Below are positions 17,937-25,836 of a stretch of 64,000 nt of DNA, in pieces. The DNA comes from Lysinibacillus boronitolerans JCM 21713 = 10a = NBRC 103108. GTDB taxonomy: Bacteria; Bacillota; Bacilli; Bacillales_A; Planococcaceae. The notes below the pieces were generated by a model. That model was not told the origin of the DNA. It ran no database searches and saw only the letters and a list, made by a program, of their open reading frames with translations. Within the stretch, counting starts at the first letter, position 1; every line of letters starts with the position of its first letter. The position numbers and the translations under genes are program-made. The stretch covers positions 1 through 64,000 of the forward strand of contig NZ_JPVR01000064.1 in the NCBI RefSeq assembly GCF_000772935.1, written 5' to 3'.

Positions 17937-17969
17937 GCGTATCTCACTTTCGGTGAGATACGCTTTTTT
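17937..17969 (+). terminator. Terminator of yqgY
   Basis: An 11-bp perfect stem (17937-17947 with 17953-17963), TTTCG loop, then T6. Confidence 0.93.
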
Positions 17970-17998
17970 ATGTGCTAAAACAGTTTATTAGTCAAATT

Positions 17999-18643
17999 TT
18001 AAAATCCATTTAAAAAAGGATTTGTCTCCATTTCTGAGCCTACAGTAGTATAATTACCGTGTCCAGGATAAATAATAGTATCCTCAGGTAATGTCAACAG
18101 TTTATTATGGATAGATTCCAATAAGATTTTGGTTGATCCACCTAATAGATCTGTACGTCCTACACCCTGTTCAAATAATGTGTCTCCAACGATGGCAAAA
18201 CCGTCCTTTTCAAAGATATAGGAAATACTCCCAGGTGAATGCCCTGGTGTAAAAACGGCTTGAAAAACAAAATTACTTATTTCAAATTGCTGTTCTTTTT
18301 TGATGATTGTGTCTTGTGCTGGTGCAGCTACCCTATAATCTGGTAATGCAGCATATTTACTAGAGCCATTCTTCGTTGGATCCGCTAGCCAACTAACTTC
18401 CTTTTCATGAATCCATACAGGCACATCAAATACCTCACGCACTGCATCCACTGCCCCTATATGATCAAAATGGGCATGTGTTAAAAAGATAGCAAGAGGT
18501 TTTAAGCCGTTGCTACGGATTGTTTTAATGAGACGCTCCGCTTCCTCGCCTGGATCAAATACGATACATTCTTTTTCTTTATTCGATACGATATAGCAAT
18601 TCGTTTGGACGGGACCAAGAGAATAACTTCGTACGTTCATCAT
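17999..18643 (-). CDS. yqgX: Metallo-beta-lactamase-fold hydrolase YqgX (glyoxalase II-like)
   Basis: A 214-residue MBL-fold protein. The zinc site is visible as THAHFDHIGA, then PGHSPGS, GDTLFEQGVGRTDL and YPGHG. This is the small bacterial hydroxyacylglutathione-hydrolase-like group, which lacks the glyoxalase II C-terminal domain; the physiological substrate is not settled. ATG at 18643 follows GAGGTGA; an upstream GTG lies inside that site. Confidence 0.93.
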   Translation of the reverse strand: MMNVRSYSLGPVQTNCYIVSNKEKECIVFDPGEEAERLIKTIRSNGLKPLAIFLTHAHFDHIGAVDAVREVFDVPVWIHEKEVSWLADPTKNGSSKYAALPDYRVAAPAQDTIIKKEQQFEISNFVFQAVFTPGHSPGSISYIFEKDGFAIVGDTLFEQGVGRTDLLGGSTKILLESIHNKLLTLPEDTIIYPGHGNYTTVGSEMETNPFLNGF

Positions 18644-18812
18644 AGTTATCACCTCAACTTCCTATTATACAGACTTTGCCACAATTTGACGATAAATGTT
18701 CATAGTTTGCAGTATTTTAGTCCTCGACAAAAACAAGTAGAACGTTTACAATTAAGGAGGAATATTGTTTGCGACATTCATTTTCTGATGTCGAAAGGAG
18801 TGTCTATTTTTA

Positions 18813-18992
18813 ATGAACTTATTAATGGTTATTTTTGGTCTAGTAGCGATTTTAGCTGTAGTTGGTACATTCCAAGCAATTAAAGAAAAGAACCTATTAA
18901 GCGTTGTTTTCAACTTATTAAGTGCTGCTGTATTCGGATGGTTCGTCATCATGACGATTGTTCACAGCGGTTACCCACCAAAATTACACTAA
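18813..18992 (+). CDS. yqgW: DUF2759 small membrane protein (YqgW-like)
   Basis: A 59-residue protein with two hydrophobic helices, starting MNLLMVIFGLVAILAVVGTF and ending HSGYPPKLH. This matches my memory of the DUF2759 family, found in the same neighbourhood in Bacillus. AAAGGAG lies 12 nt before the ATG, a little far. A bidirectional terminator follows within 14 nt. Confidence 0.75.
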   Translation: MNLLMVIFGLVAILAVVGTFQAIKEKNLLSVVFNLLSAAVFGWFVIMTIVHSGYPPKLH

Positions 18993-19005
18993 AATTCAGA
19001 CAAAA

Positions 19006-19035
19006 AAAGAGCAGTCTCCTCGGAGATTGCTCTTT
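19006..19035. terminator. Bidirectional terminator between yqgW and tyrS
   Basis: A 14-bp near-perfect stem (19006-19019 with 19022-19035) flanked by A7 on the left and T7 on the right. It serves both convergent genes. Confidence 0.93.
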
Positions 19036-19047
19036 TTTTGTTTGTTA

Positions 19048-20262
19048 TTACTTATTGAGTTGAAGAAATCGTTTCTTGCCCAATTGTAGGACATCATTAT
19101 TCATTAATACTTGCGATAAATCATCCATCGCTATCTTTTCTCCATTCAAGGAGACTCCATTTTGCTTGATTAACCGCAAAAACTCACTCTTACTATGAAT
19201 AAAACCTATTTCCACTAGTTGTGGAATGATATCCATTATTCTTTCCTTATCAATTTCTAAGAGCAGCACGGGATTGTTTTTGGGTATTTCCTTTCTTTGA
19301 AATGCTGCTTCAAAATAAGCTCTTGCTTCCTCCATTGCTGTAGGTCCATGATATAAAGCCGTTATAATTTCTGCTAATAGAAATTTCAAATCGCGAGGAT
19401 TCTCTCCCCTTTGTAGTCTCTCTTGAATAGCCTGCACTTTTAGTGGATGCTCATCTGTTGCTAATTCGAAATATTTGATAATTAAAGTATCTGGTATTTC
19501 CATCACTTTTTTAAACATAATCTCAGGTGCTTCATTGATACCAATATAATTACCTAAGCTCTTACTCATTTTTTCAATGCCATCTAATCCCTCTAGTAGG
19601 GGCATAAAAATAGCAATTTGTTTTTCTAATCCTCGATGCTTTTGTAAGGTGCGCCCCATTAGAATATTGAACGTCTGATCCGTTCCACCTAACTCTATAT
19701 CTGCCTCAAGCTCTACCGAATCATACGCTTGCATAAGTGGGTAGAAAAACTCATGTATGCCAATTGGTATGTGCTGTTGGTAACGTTTCTGAAAATCCTC
19801 GCGCTCTAAAAGTCGAGCAACAGATGTTGTGGCTGCTAGCTTGATGACTTCTTCAAAGGACAGTTTTGCTAACCATTCACTATTAAAACGAACCGTTGTC
19901 TTGTTTATATCTAACACTTTAAAAATTTGCTCACAATATGTTTGGGCGTTTTTCTTTACTGTATCGTCGTTTAAGGCTGTTCGCCCCTTTGCTTTACCTG
20001 TAGGATCGCCAATTCGTCCTGTAAAATCACCGATCACAATCACTGCTTGATGGCCTAAATCTTGCATTTGCTTGATTTTTCGTAGAACAACAGCATGACC
20101 TAAATGAATATCTGGTGCGGACGGATCGAGCCCTAGCTTAATCGTTAAAGGCAGCTGTTCCTTATACGATCGCTCTAATTTTCCAAGTAAATCCTGCTCA
20201 TCTACGATCTTGCTAGCGCCTTTCTTGATAATTGCTATTTGCTCCTTTGGTGTTAAAAACAT
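19048..20262 (-). CDS. tyrS: Tyrosyl-tRNA synthetase, TyrZ class
   Basis: A 404-residue class I synthetase. The HIGH-type motif is PDIHLGHAVVLRK, the KMSKS loop is KMSKSLGNYIG, and GGTDQTFNILMGR binds ATP/tyrosine. A C-terminal S4 RNA-binding domain follows (about 340-404, FLRLIKQNGVSLNG). The HLGH form with GLDPSAPDIH is typical of the TyrZ group rather than Bacillus TyrS. The ATG at 20262 is chosen because AAGGAG abuts the earlier ATG. It is controlled by the Tyr T-box upstream. Confidence 0.95.
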   Translation of the reverse strand: MFLTPKEQIAIIKKGASKIVDEQDLLGKLERSYKEQLPLTIKLGLDPSAPDIHLGHAVVLRKIKQMQDLGHQAVIVIGDFTGRIGDPTGKAKGRTALNDDTVKKNAQTYCEQIFKVLDINKTTVRFNSEWLAKLSFEEVIKLAATTSVARLLEREDFQKRYQQHIPIGIHEFFYPLMQAYDSVELEADIELGGTDQTFNILMGRTLQKHRGLEKQIAIFMPLLEGLDGIEKMSKSLGNYIGINEAPEIMFKKVMEIPDTLIIKYFELATDEHPLKVQAIQERLQRGENPRDLKFLLAEIITALYHGPTAMEEARAYFEAAFQRKEIPKNNPVLLLEIDKERIMDIIPQLVEIGFIHSKSEFLRLIKQNGVSLNGEKIAMDDLSQVLMNNDVLQLGKKRFLQLNK

Positions 20263-20381
20263 ACGAAACATCTCCTTGTAATATTAAATATTAATATTGC
20301 AAGCTCTATAAGAGTTCATGAGGTACTGACTGTTGACAAGGCTTTACTAACTTTTATCTAAATCCACTGCTTAAAAGGCAT

Positions 20382-20695
20382 AAAAAAAACGCCTTTAGGA
20401 AATTCCTAAAGGACGTAGATAAACGTGTTACCACCTTTTTTCGAGAGCTATTCACATAGCCCTCCTCAACAAGTACAGCCGTAGCGATACTTCTGCAATG
20501 ATTACGGATGCAACCCCGTCGTAGCCTACTTAAGTTTCGGTACGCAGCTCCAAGATGTATTCACTTTAATATCCCTTGCGCCTCTCAACAACCGGCTACT
20601 CTCTGTCAGTTCCATTAAAGTTACTCGTTCTTTTCGATGCCTTTCACTCTTATACTCCGAAATGCGAAAAACAAATCTTCGTTATGCAGATATTT
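20382..20695 (-). promoter_or_regulatory. T-box riboswitch, tyrosine specifier
   Basis: On the minus strand the T-box motif AAGGTGGTAACACG (20424-20437) is followed by a terminator (CCTTTAGGAA/TTCCTAAAGG, 20392-20412, then T8). In stem I the specifier loop reads GAATACATC, so the codon is TAC for Tyr (20557-20559). A sigma-A promoter lies just upstream: TTGACA (20724-20729), 16 bp, TATAAT (20702-20707). Uncharged tRNA-Tyr would cause read-through into tyrS. Confidence 0.95.
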
Positions 20696-20863
20696 ACACT
20701 TATTATAATCATCTCTTTTTCTTTGTCAATAGAGAAAGGTCAATAAAGTGTTTTCACTTGCCTAGCGTAGTAACATTGTGAAGGGTGTTTTCTTAAGCAT
20801 AAGATTCACAAATAAATTTTATAAATGGTTGCATGTGACTAATTCCTTTTTATCCGCAATATT

Positions 20864-20892
20864 AAAAGAGAGATCTCTACACGAGATCTCTC
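20864..20892 (-). terminator. Terminator of ltaS
   Basis: A 10-bp perfect stem (20868-20877 with 20883-20892) followed on the minus strand by TTTT. It begins 5 nt after the ltaS stop. Confidence 0.85.
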
Positions 20893-20897
20893 ATTGA

Positions 20898-22793
20898 TTA
20901 TTTTACTGAATCCTGCTTTAAATTACCTGTTTTTTCGTCATAGAAGCGAAGTAAGTCTCCATTGATGATGGCATCGGAGTTTTCTAGCTCCATAGTGGCA
21001 CGATCAGCATAAGGCTGACATGGCTCAACATCTATTTCTTCGCCAGTTGCTTTGTCATAGCAAGCTTCACCAGCATAGACGTATTTATCTGTAATAAAGC
21101 GTCCATCACGGAAGACTACAAAGTCCTCATGCTCTGGAGAGAATAAATCTGCACCCATTTGCATATCTTTGGACGTTTCAACGCCAAGAAGATGTAAGAT
21201 CGTTGGACGTAAATCCATTTGTCCTGAAATCTCAGTCATTTCTTTTCCATCGCCAGCTCCTGGGATGTGGATGAATAAAGGTACTTCTTGAAGCATTGCA
21301 TTATCCATTGGTGTAATTTGATCTTTTCCTAAATATTGTGCCATTGCTTTATTATGGTTCTCAGAAATACCATAGTGATCCCCATACATCACGATAATAG
21401 AGTTATCATAGACACCTTGATCTTTTAACTGTTGGAAGAAGTCTTTTAAAGCTTCATCCATGTAGCGTACAGTTTGGAAGTAACGATTTAATGTACCTGA
21501 ATTTGAATCATATTCAGGAATCATAATATCTTCTGGGTCCAATGTAAATGGATAATGGTTCGTTAATGTAATAAGTCTAGAGTAGAATGGCTGTGGCATA
21601 TCTTTCATTAAAGCAGCTGATTGCTCTAAGAATGGAACATCTTTCATTCCCCAGTTTACAGCTTGCCCCTCTTCCACAGTATATGAATCTATATCGTAGA
21701 ATTTATTAATTTTTAACGATTGGTACATCATGTCACGATTCCAGAATGATTTATTATTAGGGTGCATGACATTTGTAAAGTAACCATTTTCTCCAAGGCG
21801 TTCAGCCATTGAATTATACGTATTTCCACCATGCGTGAAGAATACAGCACCTCGACCTAAGCCAAACAATGAGTTTTCAACAATAAACTCAGAGTCAGAT
21901 GTTTTTCCTAAACCTGTTTGGTGATAGAAGTTACTGAAATAATACGTATCTTTATCTTTTGTTAAAGAGTTTAAGAATGGCGTAATCTCATGACCATTCA
22001 TGTCATTATTGATGACAAAGTTTTGTAATGACTCCATTGACACAACAATTAGGTTACGACCTTTATATTTGCCAAACATCTCTGGATTCACAGCAGCCTG
22101 ATTAGAGCGTATATAGTTGTTTACTTCTACTAGCTCACTACCATCGGCTAACGCACGTTGTGCAGATGATTTAGATTGAATATAAATGTCATACAAGTGG
22201 TAATTGTACGTACCAATGTTTTTTACTAATAATTCGCGGTCAAAACTACGTGTTAGTAATTGTGGACGCTCCGTTTCTGCTAATCCTAAATTTAAGAATG
22301 TCATTGCTATTGCAAGCACAAAAAATGCACGACGGAATTCAATATTCACTTTAAATGCATCTTTCATTCTCGGTAAAAATTTATTCGCTAAGATTAAGAT
22401 AACGACATCAACGAAATATAATACATCCCAAGGCTCAACAATGGCTGCTACTGATGTTCCTAAGTCACTAAAGTTACTTGTTTGGAATAATACTGGTAGC
22501 GTAATAAAATCATTGTAGAATCGATAGAACGCTACATTTCCGTATAAAACTATGGATAAAATAACGCTGACTGTAATCAGATAACGATTTCTAGCTTTTG
22601 CTGATTTAAAGAATAGTGATAAACCATACGTAAATAGCAAGAAGCTTAATGGATTAATAAATAAAATAAACTGTTGCATTGCATTTTCAATTTTCATTTC
22701 AAAGCTTGTGTGGTAAACAATGACCGTTTTGATCCAAGTTGCTATAATTGCTAGTATCATAAATGAATGTTTAGGCCACTTTATTGATTTCAT
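20898..22793 (-). CDS. yqgS: Lipoteichoic acid synthase family protein (LtaS/YqgS type)
   Basis: A 631-residue membrane sulfatase-fold enzyme. Five membrane helices occupy about residues 1-190; the rest is an extracellular sulfatase domain. Visible metal/nucleophile residues lie in VSMESLQNF, in HQTGLGKTSDSEF (catalytic Thr) and in VMYGDHYG. The family polymerises glycerol phosphate from phosphatidylglycerol onto glycolipid. The position next to yqgQ/yqgN matches Bacillus yqgS. The ATG at 22793 has GGGAGG at 9 nt; the ATG nine bases earlier touches that site. Confidence 0.93.
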   Translation of the reverse strand: MKSIKWPKHSFMILAIIATWIKTVIVYHTSFEMKIENAMQQFILFINPLSFLLFTYGLSLFFKSAKARNRYLITVSVILSIVLYGNVAFYRFYNDFITLPVLFQTSNFSDLGTSVAAIVEPWDVLYFVDVVILILANKFLPRMKDAFKVNIEFRRAFFVLAIAMTFLNLGLAETERPQLLTRSFDRELLVKNIGTYNYHLYDIYIQSKSSAQRALADGSELVEVNNYIRSNQAAVNPEMFGKYKGRNLIVVSMESLQNFVINNDMNGHEITPFLNSLTKDKDTYYFSNFYHQTGLGKTSDSEFIVENSLFGLGRGAVFFTHGGNTYNSMAERLGENGYFTNVMHPNNKSFWNRDMMYQSLKINKFYDIDSYTVEEGQAVNWGMKDVPFLEQSAALMKDMPQPFYSRLITLTNHYPFTLDPEDIMIPEYDSNSGTLNRYFQTVRYMDEALKDFFQQLKDQGVYDNSIIVMYGDHYGISENHNKAMAQYLGKDQITPMDNAMLQEVPLFIHIPGAGDGKEMTEISGQMDLRPTILHLLGVETSKDMQMGADLFSPEHEDFVVFRDGRFITDKYVYAGEACYDKATGEEIDVEPCQPYADRATMELENSDAIINGDLLRFYDEKTGNLKQDSVK

Positions 22794-22986
22794 TCCTAAC
22801 ATCCTCCCTACTTCCTTACAAAAAAATAATAATTATTTACATTTTGTTACGGAAACAAAATATATATTAATCCTTTTTTAACAGATAATCAACACATATC
22901 TTATGGAAAATTTTTTCTCTTTGCTCTTTCTATGCACCAGATATCTATATATACGTTTTGCATTGTAAAAAGTTTCGTAAAAACAT

Positions 22987-23010
22987 AAAAACAGCGGAAA
23001 CCCACTGTTT
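22987..23010 (-). terminator. Terminator of yqgN-yqgQ
   Basis: A 10-bp stem with one G-U pair (22987-22996 with 23001-23010), 4-nt loop, followed on the minus strand by a T-rich tract. About 60 nt after yqgQ. The remaining 22803-22986 is AT-rich upstream DNA of ltaS with no gene. Confidence 0.75.
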
Positions 23011-23073
23011 TTCAGAATATTACATACATGTTACATTAATTTTACAATACCCAATTACATTATATTTCAAACA

Positions 23074-23283
23074 TTACTTTTTATGCTCTTCCATACGAAG
23101 TCTTGTTGTTTCTTGTCGAATAAGTAGCAAGGCCATTTGATAATCTTTTATATCTAGTACATTCGCTTTATAGAGCTCACGTATTTCATCCTCCATCAAC
23201 ATCAAATCGCCAATTGGATCACGTGTATAAATATAGGTCCCATATGTTTTCAAGAGTTCATAAATATCTAGCATTTTATCCAT
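23074..23283 (-). CDS. yqgQ: YqgQ family protein (DUF910)
   Basis: A 69-residue soluble protein, MDKMLDIYELLKTYGTYIYT, ending in a basic helix. This is the small helical DUF910/YqgQ family, proposed from structure to bind single-stranded nucleic acid. The ATG at 23283 overlaps the yqgN stop by 8 nt and has GAGGAG at 9 nt; the ATG 6 nt earlier is only 3 nt from that site. Co-transcribed with yqgN. Confidence 0.88.
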   Translation of the reverse strand: MDKMLDIYELLKTYGTYIYTRDPIGDLMLMEDEIRELYKANVLDIKDYQMALLLIRQETTRLRMEEHKK

Positions 23284-23869
23284 TTTCATTCGCTCCTCGT
23301 TGTGCAACACAGTCAATACGTTTTGTGGGCGTCACCATGATATCTACTGGACAATCATGTGCTTCAGTAGGAACACAATCAATGATTTGCTCATCAAAGA
23401 GCAGCGACATTAGCTTACCCTTATTATAGTTTAATACATAGCGGTCATAATAACCACCGCCATAGCCGATTCGATAACCGTATGGATCAAAAACAACGCC
23501 TGGTACAACAATGATATCAATCTCATTTGCGTCAACAAACTCACATATTGCTGGAATGGGCTCACGCAAATGCATATATACAGTTTCAAGCTGTGAAAAT
23601 GATTCAATGACGTAAAATGACATTTCTCTTGTTTTCGGGTGACACTTAGGAACTGCGACCTTTTTACCTAGTTTCCATAATTCCTCAATTAAAAGAATTG
23701 TGTCGACTTCTGGCATATTTGAAATAGTCATGCCAATTGTTTTTGCTTCTATTATATATGGTTCCTGTAGCACCTTTTTTAATACAGCTAATGATTGATG
23801 ATGATAGTCTTCATCCGTCATAGTTGCAAGGGCTTGACGTACCGTGTTTCGTAAGGTTGTTTTATCCAT
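23276..23869 (-). CDS. yqgN: 5-formyltetrahydrofolate cyclo-ligase
   Basis: A 197-residue enzyme that converts 5-formyl-THF to 5,10-methenyl-THF with ATP. It has the conserved VVPGVVFDPYGYRIGYGGGYYDRYV signature (around residues 120-145, described in part), a basic VPKCHPKTREM loop, and ending VPTEAHDCPVDIMVTP. Length matches the family. Confidence 0.95.
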   Translation of the reverse strand: MDKTTLRNTVRQALATMTDEDYHHQSLAVLKKVLQEPYIIEAKTIGMTISNMPEVDTILLIEELWKLGKKVAVPKCHPKTREMSFYVIESFSQLETVYMHLREPIPAICEFVDANEIDIIVVPGVVFDPYGYRIGYGGGYYDRYVLNYNKGKLMSLLFDEQIIDCVPTEAHDCPVDIMVTPTKRIDCVAQRGANENG

Positions 23870-23944
23870 TTAGGCTACCTCCTCTATCGGAAAACTTCAT
23901 ATCCTCTTGGAATCGTTTCATCGAATGATTTCATAAAATGTAGA

Positions 23945-23972
23945 AAGCCAAAACCACTTGTGGTTTTGGCTT
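23945..23972 (-). terminator. Terminator-like hairpin after rpmG
   Basis: A 13-bp perfect inverted repeat (23945-23957 with 23960-23972) 10 nt after the rpmG stop. The T tract on the minus side is weak (TTTCTACATTTT). Confidence 0.65.
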
Positions 23973-23981
23973 AATGAGCGA

Positions 23982-24131
23982 TTACTTAGTTTCACGGTGA
24001 AGAGTGTATTTCTTCTCGCGAGAGCAATATTTTTTAAGTTCAAGACGCTCTGGATTGTTACGCTTGTTCTTTTTAGAAATGTAGTTACGTTCGCCGCAAT
24101 CTGTGCAAGCTAAAGTAATATTTACGCGCAT
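23982..24131 (-). CDS. rpmG: Ribosomal protein L33
   Basis: A 49-residue L33: [20 protein letters not shown], then [13 protein letters not shown] and [10 protein letters not shown]. The pair TDC plus the single YC leaves an incomplete CxxC set, so this is closer to the zinc-free or intermediate form than to the four-cysteine form. GGGAGG precedes two adjacent ATGs; the second (24131) gives the standard length. Confidence 0.95.
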   Translation of the reverse strand: MRVNITLACTDCGERNYISKKNKRNNPERLELKKYCSREKKYTLHRETK

Positions 24132-24290
24132 CATTAACCCTCCCACTCTATATCAAGAATTTAAATTTGAGCATGATTTATACGACTAACCTATTATAAC
24201 ATAAACTGAAAAAAAATCTACCTTCATTTCATATTAAGTTTGCATATGGTAAAATATCTTATAATTACATACTACATTGAGGTGAAACTA

Positions 24291-24734
24291 TTGGATTTAT
24301 CCATCGTATTAATGAGTATTGGCATTTTACTGATTATTATTTCGTTCTTTTTCAAAAATAGCTCGAAAAAAATCGAACAAGATGTCGAAGAATTATCTAT
24401 CTCCATTTTCCAAGAAACGAATAATTTAAAGCGTCGCCTTAAGATGGTCGAGGAAGAACTTTTACTAGAGCCCGAGTTCCAAGTGAAATCAAAAACAAGT
24501 ATACCTCCAAAAGGTCAAGATCCTAAAGTGCACCAAGTCATGCAGGCTGTTCAACAGGCTGCACAGGCTTCAAAAGTTGGACAAACAACAGCACCAGCAA
24601 AACCGATTCATCAAATCATCATTAGTCAGGTACTGGAATTAAATAAACAGGGTCTTTCTGTAGCAGATATTAGTATTCGCTCAAATTTAACAGAAGAGCA
24701 AGTTCGGCAAGTGATTGCAAACGGGGGGCGTTGA
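24291..24734 (+). CDS. Membrane-anchored coiled-coil protein with C-terminal HTH-like segment
   Basis: The TTG at 24291 follows GAGGTGA at 5 nt; an ATG 51 nt upstream has no site. The 147-residue product has one N-terminal membrane helix, a charged coiled coil (about 25-60), a Q/P/A-rich linker, and a C-terminal HTH-like helix pair (LNKQGLSVADISIRSNLTEE). This architecture resembles SwrB/DUF6115-type proteins, but I cannot confirm that. It overlaps functionally with the next gene, starting 3 nt after its stop. Confidence 0.7.
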   Translation: MDLSIVLMSIGILLIIISFFFKNSSKKIEQDVEELSISIFQETNNLKRRLKMVEEELLLEPEFQVKSKTSIPPKGQDPKVHQVMQAVQQAAQASKVGQTTAPAKPIHQIIISQVLELNKQGLSVADISIRSNLTEEQVRQVIANGGR

Positions 24735-24737
24735 TTG

Positions 24738-25220
24738 ATGAATAAGTCTGCCATTCGTGCATTTGGCATAGCTATTTTTCTTGTTGGGGCATTACTCGCA
24801 CTCGCAAGTCGCTTCGATGTAAATATCGGTCTTCCTACCAAGGATTTTTCCAATCAACAACAGGTAGAAGAACTACAAAACAAGCTAAAGAAGGCCAATC
24901 AAGAAATTGCCTCGTTAAAGGATCAATTAAAGCAAGTACATACGACTGAAAAAACTTCTACGACAGATGCAACTGAACAAGCTGGTGAAGAAACGAATAC
25001 GGATGTTACAACGATGTCACTGCAAATCTATAGTGGTATCACACCGTATAGTGTGGCACAAAAGCTTGAAGACGGTGGCATTATTACTAATAGTGTGGAA
25101 ATGGAGTTACTACTCGCTAATCCTAAATATGCGAGAAGCTTACAAATCGGCTCCTATGAGGTCCATTCTTCCATGACTTTAGAAGAAATAGCTAATTTAA
25201 TTACAGGCAAGAAACAATAA
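24738..25220 (+). CDS. Membrane protein with MltG/YceG-like LysM-type domain, no lytic domain
   Basis: A 160-residue protein with one membrane helix (about 5-25), a coiled coil (about 42-70), a T/E-rich linker, and a C-terminal domain. That domain runs LQIYSGITPYSVAQKLEDGG, then LQIGSYEVHSSMTLEEIANL. It resembles the small N-terminal domain of the endolytic transglycosylase MltG. The catalytic half of MltG is absent and the family is otherwise about 340 residues or more, so this is not an active transglycosylase. ATG at 24738; in one operon with the previous gene. Confidence 0.7.
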   Translation: MNKSAIRAFGIAIFLVGALLALASRFDVNIGLPTKDFSNQQQVEELQNKLKKANQEIASLKDQLKQVHTTEKTSTTDATEQAGEETNTDVTTMSLQIYSGITPYSVAQKLEDGGIITNSVEMELLLANPKYARSLQIGSYEVHSSMTLEEIANLITGKKQ

Positions 25221-25225
25221 CTTAC

Positions 25226-25262
25226 AAAGCTGTCGCCCATTATATTAGGCGACAGCTTTTTT
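25226..25262. terminator. Bidirectional terminator between membrane-protein pair and trpG/pabA
   Basis: A 12-bp perfect stem (25226-25237 with 25248-25259), 10-nt loop, T6 on the plus strand. The opposite strand lacks a long T tract, so it mainly serves the plus-strand pair. Confidence 0.88.
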
Positions 25263-25263
25263 A

Positions 25264-25836
25264 TTACGCTATACTTTCTAGGAAGGCTTGCATCATACTA
25301 CTGCCTTCTTTTGTACCGATTGATTCGGGGTGAAACTGCAGCCCATAGAGAGGATAATCTTTATGTTGAATGGCCATAATCTCCCCGTCATCACCCGATG
25401 TTGCAAGTATCTTAAAATCCTTGTGTAATGTTTGCTCTTCAATAATAAGTGAATGATACCGCATAACCTCGATATCTCCATCTAATTGGGCAAATAAACC
25501 AGTTTTCTCATATTGTAACGGGGACAGCTTTCCATGCATAATGTTTGTGGCTTGCACAATATTTGCGCCAAAAGCCTGCCCTATAGATTGATGTCCAAGA
25601 CAAATACCTAAAATAGGGAATTTTTGATAGAGTTCCTTGATGACCTCTATCGTTATACCTGCGTCATCTGGCGTTCCTGGTCCTGGTGATAAAATAATGG
25701 CTTCTGGCGATAATTTTTGAATTTCTTCTATAGTAATAGCATCATTTCGCACAACCTTGACGCTTTTTCCAAGCATACTGATTTGTTGAAATAAATTATA
25801 GGTAAAAGAATCGTAGTTATCAATTAATAAAATCAT
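25264..25836 (-). CDS. trpG: Anthranilate/aminodeoxychorismate synthase glutaminase subunit
   Basis: A 190-residue class I glutamine amidotransferase. The oxyanion loop is SPGPGTPDDAG, the nucleophile elbow is GICLGHQSIGQAFG, and the catalytic His-Glu is in LQFHPESIGT. It supplies ammonia to TrpE. Its ATG overlaps the trpE stop by 4 nt. In Bacillus one such subunit (PabA) serves both Trp and folate synthesis, so it may be shared. No other trp genes follow. Confidence 0.92.
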   Translation of the reverse strand: MILLIDNYDSFTYNLFQQISMLGKSVKVVRNDAITIEEIQKLSPEAIILSPGPGTPDDAGITIEVIKELYQKFPILGICLGHQSIGQAFGANIVQATNIMHGKLSPLQYEKTGLFAQLDGDIEVMRYHSLIIEEQTLHKDFKILATSGDDGEIMAIQHKDYPLYGLQFHPESIGTKEGSSMMQAFLESIA

